Below are positions 34,198 through 46,100 of a stretch of 64,000 nucleotides of DNA, in pieces. Below the pieces are notes generated by a model that saw only the letters and a program-made list of their open reading frames with translations, ran no database searches and was not told the DNA's origin. How positions within the stretch are numbered: position 1 is the stretch's first letter; every line of letters begins with the position of its first letter. This DNA comes from Oegoconia quadripuncta (Eukaryota > Arthropoda > Insecta > Lepidoptera > Autostichidae): the NCBI GenBank assembly GCA_949316235.1, contig OX438741.1:39346962-39410961 (forward strand). Reading direction: 5' to 3'. The translations under genes and the position numbers were made by a program.

Positions 34198-37100
34198 ATG
34201 GATTCCACAGACATTTTGGACGACAAGGATAGTGGGCCTGATGTCCAGATCAACTTTCCGAGCTCAGTGATGAGCCGAATCGAGGAGCTGATGGGAGGAA
34301 CCGAACAGTTCGATAGTGACGAAGTGAGTTCCGTGTAAATGTTTTTATTTGTATATTTATAGTTTTTTCCCCTGACCTATAAAGATAGGAGTTATGAGTT
34401 TTAAGCTACAACCTGCCCCAAAGGATACTGACCTTTTTTTTACATGCAAACTTTCAAACTTCAAACTTCCAGCATTTATTAACCTAAGATACATGATATC
34501 ATTTGTTTAATGTCAATTTAAATCTATTGGAAATAAAAATAGGGCTTAAGCATTTATCTGTCAGTCGGTATGTCCAAGGTACCACCGCTTCGGAAAGGGA
34601 AAACATCTGTGGGAAAAGAAGCGGCGCAAGAAACGCACAGGATCATTTTTCTTTTCTTTTCTTTATATATATAAAAGTATACAACTAAGACAATCTTATA
34701 ATTTTTGGAAGCTGGGCGAAGTATACCAAGCATTTTTATTTAATGATGAATATGATTAATGATATTATTATTATTATTATTATTAAATTCTTTATTGCAC
34801 ACAAAAATAAAATACAAAGAACATTTAAGATATTCTCAGGTATAAGGTTATAAAAGCGTATACATGCCATCTTACCACTAACTAATGAATCTATATCTGT
34901 TTGGTTTAAATTTAAAGTTATTATTATTTATGTTTATATTCTTTAATTCTCCTATTTCAAGGTTATTACCTTATCATGTGGGCCTTAGCTATGCATGACA
35001 AGGGATGACTGTGTTAGAGTATGTGATTATCATATAGGGTTCCAGATGTTGAGAATTTCCTAGTAATGTTGCATGTATTTAAAATTGTAACTTTTTGCAA
35101 TATTTCTATATGATGAGTTAGGATCTGGAAGGTGTTCAGGTGATATTATTATTATATTAATAGATAAATAAATATCTGTACGATCACCCTCGATCGTGCA
35201 TTCTCACCTCAGCAAATTCCATAGTAACACGCTTTTAATTCCCTCATACATAATTAGTTCACATTCGCCCATCATACAGTAAGCACACATACTGTTAGCA
35301 TTTCTATAAATAAATCAAGTAATTCTTATCAATTTATGTGATTAATTTTTATTTAAACACAACGGGTTCATACTTGACCTCAATCACACCTGATGTTAAG
35401 TGAAGATGAGGTCGAAGGTGGAAGCGTACTGACCTGGAAACCCCAACACATTTGGGGGACTGGCTATCTTATCGCTGACAATCGGAACACAACAATGCTA
35501 TTAACATTGCTGCTTGGCGGCAGATTTAGATAAGATGATGGTAGCTAGTCAGGCGGACATTTAAAACGCCCTACCACCAACCAAACCGAGTACTTAAACA
35601 TGTACCCCACTGGGGATCGAACCCGCAACCTCCGAATCGTAAACCCAATGTTGTTTACATTGAGCCACGGAGGCGGTTAAATTGATGATTTATGATAATG
35701 CGGTCCCCAGTTTGACGCGGTGTCATACATAAACCGCGTGTTCCCCACGGAGCAGTCGCTGTCGGGCGTGGAGTCGGCGGCGGCTCGCTGCGCCTTCCGC
35801 CTGCAGGGCGTGGAGCTGGACATCCGCCGTCTGGTGCGGGCCCAGCCGCTGCAGCGCCGCGCCGGCCAGCAGGCGCTGCGGGCCGCGCACAGCTGCATCG
35901 CCGACCTGGCTCTGCAGGTGGGTGCCCGTGCCTGCTGCAGCGCCGCGCCCCGCGCACAGCTGCATCGCCGACCTGGCTCTGCAGGTGGGTGCCCGTGCCT
36001 GCTGCAGCGCCGCGCCCCGCGCACAGCTGCATCGCCGACCTGGCTCTGCAGGTGGGTGCCCATGCCTGCTGCAGCGCCGCGCCCCGCGCACAGCTGCATC
36101 GCCGACCTGGCTCTGCAGGTGGGTGCCCGTGCCTGCTGCAGCGCCGCGCCCCGCGCACAGCTGCATCGCCGACCTGGCTCTGCAGGTGGGTGCCCATGCC
36201 TGCTGCAGCGCCGCGCCCCGCGCACAGCTGCATCGCCGACCTGGCTCTGCAGGTGGGTGCCCGTGCCTGCTGCAGCGCCTCGCCCCGCGCACAGCTGCAT
36301 CGCCGACCTGGCTCTGCAGGTGGGTGCCCGTGCCTGCTGCAGCGCCGCGCCCCGCGCACAGCTGCATCGCCGACCTGGCTCTGCAGGTGGGTGCCCGTGC
36401 CCGTGCCCACTGCCCTTCCGCCTGCAGGGGACTGGCTTACAGAAAATATAAATACCAGTGGAATTCATGTCCTGAGTAATACTTTGTGGAAAATCATGTA
36501 TAGTTTTGGATTAGATACAATCGGTCCATCACAGTCTTGAGTTGGAATAATCTAGTTTCGAAATAGGTCAATAGACACCTATTTATTTATTTGCGTTATT
36601 GATATTATCCCCTTATTTTTAAAACTAGAATTTTCATTGAAACATCTGATGTTTTTCTCCTCCTTGTTCCGCACTTTTTGTAAATTATTGATATAACAGC
36701 CATGTTCAATTTTGGATGAAACAATTTCTTCAATCATCCAACATAACGAAACATATTTCGTTTTATTTTTGTCTCTTATTTTTCAGGATTTCGTACACCC
36801 TGACTCTGTGACTCTGCCAGCCTCATTGATACCTTCACCTTTTCAAACCTCACTCTGTTTTTGCAACGGACAATCCATCAAATTTATACAGACCGATGGC
36901 ACTTCTACAGAACACATCTGCTGATACACAGCTGAACCGTCCAACAATTCGTTAGCCTTAACAAGTAAAGAATCATGGCGTAATCTTAGTTTAAATAGGG
37001 AACGGCGACGCGCGGGCAAAATACCCGCAGTCAAAATATCTGGGACAAACTAGTTATACACAATTAAATATTAACAAATTATAACTGTTCGGGTGTTAGC

Positions 37101-40100
37101 CGAAATAGTTCGGAAATGATAATATACGACTTTAGAAATTATAAATTTTATTATAATTGATTATGCTAGATGAATGATGAGAGCGCGCGGTTTACTTGCT
37201 ACCTATAAACGCGAACTGATTAATAAAACGTGGTATCGGCGTAAATAGTCGAATATGCATTTTACCCACGGTGAGGAACAAGACGATGGATCGTTTTACC
37301 GCGTCATCGGCCTTATTCCATTGTAATAGAGCGCATGACCGCTCATTCATTATTATGATGCCTTATTGTACGTTCTAGCCCGTACAATAACAAAATGCTC
37401 ACCAGGTGGCAGACATCAACAAGAAGGCAGAGCGCAGCGAGAGCATGGTGCGCGAAATCACGTCGGAGATCAAACAGCTGGACTGCGCCAAGTCCAACCT
37501 CACCGCCGCCATCACCGCCCTCAACCACTTCCACATGCTGGTGGGCGGTGTGCATACCCTCACCGCCATGACCGACACCAGGCAGTACAAGGTCAGACAT
37601 GCGAGTAACATCACTGGCTCTTTTATTCTTTGCACCTGTAGGAAATACTGGGAATAGATAAATATAGATTTGAATCGCTTTTTTTCATAGAAAATGGTAT
37701 CCGAGATTTGACAGTCATGAAACAACTTCTAAACTTAGATAGCCAGTCCCCCAAAAGTGTTGAGGTTTCCGGGGCAGTACGCTTCCGCCTTCGACCTCTT
37801 CTTCACGTAACATCAGTTGTGATTGAGGTTAAGTACCAATCAAGGCGTACCATGAGGTAGTGATGTCAGACTTGAGCTGAGATTGTGGTAAGTACCCGAC
37901 TTCCAGTGAAGAGGCTTGATGCTGGTCTACAGCAACTCAGCCAGGCCTTCCTCATAGTTTTCCAGGGTCTGGTTCAAAGTGGCCATAATCATCGTGACCA
38001 TTCATTGCCAAATCATATCAACATGAAATACACAAACTTATACTGGTTTATATGCAGGAATTCAGTTCTCTCCACTGATAACAAATTGTTATGTATAGAG
38101 CCATAGTGAAGCCAATCTGAACATATGTTATCCAATAACTTTCTGTTTTATCATTGTCTCAGCCCATAAACATCCCACTGCAGGGATATGGGGATTCCCT
38201 CGTGTAATCGAGTATGGGCCATGGGCGCAGGACCGATCGTTGTGGAGATCCTTGGGGGAGACCTTTGTGCAGAAGCACCTTTGTGCTTTCGGCTGATATG
38301 ATGATGGGCCATAGTCCACCACGTTGGTCCAATGCGGGTTGGGGACTCCATTGTCTCACGATGTTTTTCTTCACCGTTTAAGAGCAGTCGGATAAATGTG
38401 CACAAGTAATTGAATTAGATTGAAAACACATTGGTATACGGACTGTCTGGGAATCGAACCCGGTCCTCTCAAATTGGGAGACCGCGTCTCAACCGCCGAG
38501 CCCCGTGCTCCCATACCTTCCGTTTTGGTCCGAAGTAACGTAGTGCCTCGCTGGTGCGGCAGGAGATCGTGCTGCCGCTGCAGGCCATCATGGAGGTGCA
38601 GCAACACTTCGACAGCTACGGCCCCCTCGCGGCCCCGGGCGCGCTGCGGGAGCGCGTGCGGGCCGTGCGGGACCAGCTCGCCGCGCAGATACACGCCGAC
38701 TTCCGCCACGCCTTCACCGGTACCGCCACCCTCCCCGCCCCCAGCTCGCCGCGCAGATACACGCCGACTTCCGCCACGCCTTCACCGGTACCGCCACCCT
38801 CCCCGCCCCCAGCTCGCCGCGCAGATACACGCCGACTTCCGCCACGTCTTCACCGGTACCGCCACCCTCCCCGCCCCCAGCTCGCCGCGCAGATACACGC
38901 CGACTTCCGCCACGCCTTCACCGCTACCGCCACCCTCCCCGCACCCAGCTCGCCGCGCAGATACACGCCGACTTCCGCCACGCCTTCACCGGTACCGCCA
39001 CCCTCCCCGCCCCCAGTTCGCCGCGCAGATACACGCCGACTTCCGCCACGCCTTCACCGGTACCGCCACCCTCCCCGCCCCCAGCTCGCCGCGCAGATAC
39101 ACGCCGACTTCCGCCACGCCTTCACCACTTCACTTAAAATAAAATCTCTATTGTGTATTCTAAAATTTGAGGTTATAAAATAAACTTGGGTACCGTAGCC
39201 ATGAGTTGGAAATCTAAGCAACCACACCCCGATATTCTAAACACACCTCTATATTCTTTGGGAAACTACATCTACCGCTCTAGTTGTTCGCTTTGCTGAG
39301 AGATGTATGTAGGAGGGATGTGTATGTATACTTGTTCGGAATTCCTTCCACATCATCATTATCGGATGATTGACGGGATCGTCAACATCCCACTGCAGGG
39401 ATATAGGCCTTCCCTAGTATAATGAGGGAGTATGGACCACAGTCCACCACGCTGCCCCAATGCGGGTTGGGGACTTCACATGCCTTTGAATTATTATTTC
39501 TCAGGCATGCAGGTTTCCCCACGATGTTTTCCTTCACCAATCAAGAGCAGTCGGATAAATGTACATAAATAATTACATTAAATTTAAAAACTCATTGGTA
39601 CATGGCCTGCCTGGGGATCGAACCCGGACCTCCCAAATTGGGAGACCGCGTCTTAACGCCTGAGCCACCGACGCTCTGTAGCCACCTTCCTTCCACATAG
39701 ATAGATCGTATTAATTCCCTGCCCCTCTTAAGCCATGTGTTTTATTGAAATATTACACATAAAACATTTCGCGAAAACATTTGTTATAACACACATGGCG
39801 TCTCCTACTCGTAAAACACTCGTTTTAATCGCCTCCGTGGCTCAATGTAAACAACTTAGGGTTTCCGAATCGGAGGTCGCGGGTTCAGTACTCGTATGTT
39901 TATGGTAGGGCACTTTAAATGTCCGCCTGACTAAGTACCACCATCTTATTTAAGGCTACCGCCAAACCAACAAATTTAAAAGCATTGTTGTGTTCTGGTT
40001 GTCAGAGATAAGATCACCAGTCCCCCCAAATATGTTGGGGTTTCCGGGTCAGTATGCTTCCACCTTCGGCCTCGTCTTCAATTAAGATCAGTGTGATTGA

Positions 40101-43100
40101 GGTCAAGTGCTACCCAACCCGTTGTGCATGAAAGAAAATTTTTTTGAATTTGATGTTTTCCATCAGCCACGGGAAGCACACACACTGTGCCTCGCCCCTT
40201 TGTTTCGATGTTTTTTTTTGTAATGTTTCGATAAAACAGGTACCAGAGACCTTTAGACATCATCATCAGTCCGTAAACATCCCACTGCAGGGATATAGAC
40301 CTTCCCTCATGTTCGAATTTATTTATTTATTTTTAATTTCTCTGGCATGCAGGTTTCCTTACAATGTTTTCCTCCACCGTTTAAGATCAATCGGATAAAT
40401 GCACATAAGTAATTAAGTTTAAAAAGTCATTGATACATGGCCTGCCTGGGGATCGAACCTGGATCTGCCATATTTTTACAAAATCAGCGATGCAGTGTGC
40501 GAACAGTGATAAACATTTTGTAAGCAAGTAGTTCTTCGTTAACAGGCGGCAGCAAAAGTACGGTGTCTCACCGGACGCTGGCGGAGGCCTGCGCCGTGGT
40601 GGACGTGCTCGACGCCAAGGTCAAGCAGGATCTGCTCAAGTGGTTCATCGCCATGCAGGTGGGTCGTTTTTCCGACAGTCAAACAGTATTTAACACTTTA
40701 ATGCATATAAATATACAGACATACATTTGTGGGGGCAGAGTAAGCCGACCAATCAGAGGGTGAATCCTACTTCTCGCTAACGAAGTTTTCTCGAGTTGAT
40801 GCATATATAGCTAAGACGCCGCTAATAGCTATTCAACACCAACAGTCCGGTGGAAGATCTTCCCTTTTCCCACAAATTGAATAAACCGATTTGTTAAATA
40901 GGACAGAAATTACAATACACAACAGGCGAGCTTATCTCTGCTAGCGATTTCTTCCAGCAAACCCTAAGAAAGAAAACAATTGAAATTTTAATGTAGACAA
41001 AGAGCATAAGTATATTTACAAATACAGAACAGTACATTAATAAAACAACACAATTGACAAAAGCTTAAGATATAAAGCAATATTAAACGAGCTTATTAAA
41101 TAATTGAATAATATTTTAAGACCAAAAAAAAAATGTAGGGGTAAACTACACTTACGATAAGGGATGCTAAGATGCTAGGGTAATAGGGCGCGGTGTGTGC
41201 TATGCTATAATAAAACAACCGCTTCCTTTGAGTGCGTGTAATTAACTGATTAATTGTCTATTGATATATCGACGCGAACGGTGTGAAAATGCATGCTAAG
41301 CAATGACATAAATAACTAATGCACGGTAAACCGTACAAATAGATATTACACACAATAATACATAACATAAGAGCCTAGATTCTAAAATACACATTAATAA
41401 ATACTTACGTATATAAATAATAGTGACAGTGACTAACATTATTCGATTGTTCGATCGACGTTGCTCATTACAGACCCACTGAATGTATTGCAGATGTTAT
41501 CCTTCTACAGTCGTCGCCGTAATTGTTATAATATGTAAATTACAGTCGGAATTATATTGGTGGTTAGGGTGATCAAATATATCTTAGTATCTGAGAAAAA
41601 TCAGCTATAAGGTAGTTGTTGATTTTACCGTGGTACTATAAGCTAATATTTTTTTTTTTATATGAGAGGGCGGCAAACGAGCATGCGGGTCACCTGATGG
41701 AAAGCAATCACCGCCGCCCATGGACATCCGCAACACCAAAAGGGTCACCGATGCGTTGCCGGCCTTTGAGGAAGGTGTAGGCTCGTTTCTTGAAGGTTCC
41801 AATGTCGTACTCGTTCGGGAATACCGCTTCCGGAAGTCCGTTCCACAGGGTGGTCGTACGTGGTAAGAAGTTTCTTGAGAAACGTACAGTGGTAGACTTC
41901 CACTCATCCAGGTGATGTGGATGGAAATTTAATTTTCGGCGAGAAGTGAAGTAATATCAAACAAAGTATAATCACTACATAGTACGAAGTCACTGTTTGT
42001 CTCTGGCTCCTTCTCCGCTTTCTTCTTCCAACGGATTTTGATACGGTTCTCACTAATAGATGATAACCGAATGATTGTGTATGTATATAATTTGAAAATG
42101 TTTTATACAAAATGGCTGAACTATAAATATTTCCTTTAGTAATAAATTGCACCTGTGCACATCACAGGTGCAATTTATGTGTAAATATAAAGGTTTATTG
42201 TTACCCATAACCAAAAATATATCACCAGCTTAACAGTTCATATAATTTCGAAGCTGAAATGCCATATTATATTGTTAAGTGTTGATGTAGAAATATTGGC
42301 AGATCAATAACAAAAGCAATAAAGCTTACCATTACTAACCATTCACTTGTTAATTATTGTCCATCAGCTACAAGAATACCAACACCTGTTCGCTCCCGAC
42401 CAGGAGTGCGCGTGGATCTCCCACGTAGAACGACGCTACACCTGGCTCAAGAAGCATCTCCTCGCATTCGAGGACTCGCTCGCGAACATCTTCCCGCCAG
42501 ACTGGCGACTCAGCGAACGAATAGCCCAACAGTTCTGCACTATCACCAAAGATGAACTGAGCAGCATAATGTCGTCTAGAAAGAACGAGGTCGATGTCAA
42601 GTTGTTGCTGTATGCGATACAGAAGACTTATAACTTCGAGTTGCTATTGCATAAGAGATTTGTTGGTAAGTGTTTAATGATTTGCAAATCATATTACCAA
42701 TTTTCTCTCATTAAATAAATTATTGAATGGCAAGAATACAGCACTGGTATTTGTTGAAAGCCGATGACTACTTCCAAATGCATGAAAAATTAAGACTAAT
42801 CATGAATTTGCTTACGATTGTTTTTTTCACCATTCCTTCTCGTTGCATATATGTTAATATGTTATGTCATATGATAGAGCCTAGTGAGTAGGTGGCAAAA
42901 TTTACGAGAAAAAAGCATCAGAAGTGATGACTTTTTATATATTTTAATACTAGCCAAAGCAATTTGCCCTACCACCAACCAAACAGAGTACTTACATATG
43001 TACCCCGCTGGGGATCGAACCCGCGACCTCCGAATCGTAAAACCCAATGTTATTTACATTGAGCCACGGAGGCGGTTGAACTTCCCCTCCTCCCCCCAAT

Positions 43101-46100
43101 CCCCTGTCTACCTGTATCTGTCTGTATATGTTCACATTTGAACGTTGTTGCTTTGCATATGATTAATTTTTAAAAAGAAGATAAACATTTACAGGTACGG
43201 ACCTGGAGGCTAATCCGATAGACCCGCGAGCGTCGGACAAAGCTGACACGTTTGATGCAGACGTGAAAGAGGTACTTTATGCGTACATTGCTTTTTATAT
43301 AACTAGACTAGCAGCTGGCAGTTGTGATGACCATAATTTTACAGCTGAACCGATTTTGATTAAACTGTTAACTGGTATAACACATCAGCGTAGTATGTGA
43401 TGTAATTGTAGTTGACGTGAATGGTCACAAGTAGCACCTGGCTGATACTGTAACAATTTACTATTTATTATTTATTTATAGTTTATTGTACACTAATCAT
43501 AAAAACAGTACAGCAATAAAGAGGATGTACAAAGGTGCAAGCTTATCTCTAAAAAGAGATTTCTTCCAGCAAGACCGTGAGTGACAAGAGTGAGAGTACT
43601 ATCATAAACAAGTAGGTATTATTAGCTACCTCACTAAGGCCCGTATTAATAAACCGTTCTCAAGATTGAAATGACCTTCAGTTGACGCTTGAGAATCTGT
43701 AGCATATTAAAACAGTATAAAAAATTTGTATTTAGACAGACACGATCTCAACTCAAGATCGATTTAATAATACCGCCCTAACAGCCTTATATGTTCCCAT
43801 AGTTGCACAGCCTATCCCCCCATAGTCGGATCTGACGTATATTCCCAGCTGTTAGCGACGCGCTCAATATAATTTAAACACATTTGTTAATTTCCAAAAG
43901 CGGATGTTTGTTTATCATTTTATGAAGGTGGTGTAAATCGGGCGAGGTCAGTCCGGAACTAACCACGAGCGCGATCGCGCGCGGCCCTTGTATATTTTTG
44001 AATTTGCTATAAATTCTTAGCATAACCTGCTATTCACGTTTCATTTTGAGAACCACTTTTTTTCTTTATGATTGACTGGATTCGCGTTTGACCACAATCT
44101 CACCTGATGGAAAGTGACGATGTGCTCGAAAATGAAGCACGCGATCCCAGTAAATGCCTATTCACTCTGCTCTTAAAGATCTCAAGGTTGTAGGATTCAG
44201 GAAAGACTGACGCCGGAAGGGAGTTCCATGCCTTGGCTGTTCGGATGATGAATGAAGAATCGAACTTCTTAGTGCGAATGTTCGGTATATTAACTATGTA
44301 CGGGTGGAATCCCTCCCCACGCTTAGTGGTCCGAAGATGGGACTTCACACATTACACCAGCCTATGAGCATGTAGCTCTTTTTGTTTAGTCAAGTTGTAA
44401 TTGCTGATTTGTTGTTTGTGTCAGTCGGGACCGGAGGCTCGCAGCGGGGAGTGGGCGGGCCGCATCGGGGCCGCCTTCGAGCCCTACCTGTCGCTCTACA
44501 TCACCAGCCTCGACCACAACCTGCGCTCGCTCATGGACACCTTCCTGCAGGTCACACTATTATAACAATAAATTAACATTTACGACGGAACGAAAAGATG
44601 AATAATATTGAAAGAAAATTACTGAAGCCTCGACTTATCTGAAAGCTGATAATGATAAACCAGATCTATGTATAGATGCTTTTGGTGGAAAGTCCCCTAG
44701 TCGCCTTTGCGACACCCGCGGGGAGAGACGGATCGGTTCCAATAAATAAATAAATAAATATTTCGGACACTTACACCAGTCATCTAGTCCCAAACTAAGC
44801 AAAGCTTGTACTATGGATACTAGATAACGGATAAACATACATAAATATTTATATAAACATCCATGACTTGTGATAAATGTTCGTATTCAACACACAAACA
44901 TTTACCCCTCGCTGGATTCGAACCCGCAACCGTTGGTTTCGCTGACAGGGTCACTGTCCACTACACCAATCGATCGTATAATTACAATAAATCATTCTCT
45001 AGACAATAAGGTCCATGTTTATTACTATAATCACCTATAACTATGTTATTAAACAGTGGTATTCTAATGACAATTGAAAAATTAAAACATAAGTTTCTAA
45101 ATTGAAAATTAAATATTGAAAATGGAATAATGTACTGTCACAACAATAAATATTTTCTCAAAATTGCTATGAAATGTTGTGGATTTGCACTCCATAAAAC
45201 TCCAGGAAATAAATTCCATAATATTTCAGAAGTATCATTGGAATTGGAACTATGTGACTGTGACCAAAGATGATACATTTAACTGACAATCTTTAAAGGC
45301 CTGAACAAGGTTATATGCGAATTTTAAAAAAAATGCATCTATCTATTGGTAGAAATCAAAAGGCAAATAGTAAAAGCCAAACTAAATAATAAATAAGTTG
45401 TACAGAAAATAATATTACAAATAAAATATTGGTTAATTCAATCATTGTCAAATAAAGAAATTGTCTATGAAACACATACAACAAAACAACAAAACGTATG
45501 TAGGTAATAAACAAAGTCAACAGATAGTCCAATAAACAAAGTCAACAGATAGCCCAATAAACAAAGTCAACAGATAGCCCAATAAACAAAGTCAACAGAT
45601 AGCCCAATAAACAAAGTCACGAGATAGCCCAATAAACAAAGTCAACAGATAGCCCAATAAACAAAGTCAGTAGATAGCCCAATAAACAAAGTCAACAGAT
45701 AGCTTAATAAAGAAAGTCAGCAGATAGCCCAATAAACAAAGTCAACAGATAGCCCAATAAACAAAGTCAACAGATAACCCAATAAACAAAGTCAACAGAT
45801 AGTCCAATAAACAAAGTCAACAGATAGCCCAATAAAGAAATTTAGCAGATAGTTCAATAAAAAATCATGTCAAATATTTCTCAATGATAGGCATCTAGTT
45901 TTGGGAGAAAATGCACAGTGCGAATATCAAACGTAATGTTTAACTAATCACATATAATTTTGTGATGCGTGAAAGAACTACTCTGTGTGTAATGTGTATT
46001 TGATATGAAATCTAAAATTGCAATGATTTCTTAATTTTTCATTAATTCATTATTAAATTATTATAGAATTGTAATAATAATTTGTTGAATAATTAGGTAT

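Noticed and set aside
35655..36540. Several long open frames (185-263 codons) on both strands over the exon 2 array
   Set aside because: They arise because a GC-rich 67-bp unit lacks stops in any frame. Repetitive Ala/Arg/Cys-rich translations have no family resemblance.
38371..39183. Long open frames of 209-240 codons over the exon 4 array
   Set aside because: Same effect from the 68-bp unit. Only the first 157 bp (38563-38719) match VPS53.
45506..45866. Regularly spaced repeats that could suggest a CRISPR array
   Set aside because: Units are contiguous 25-bp copies with no unique spacers, in an intron of an animal gene.
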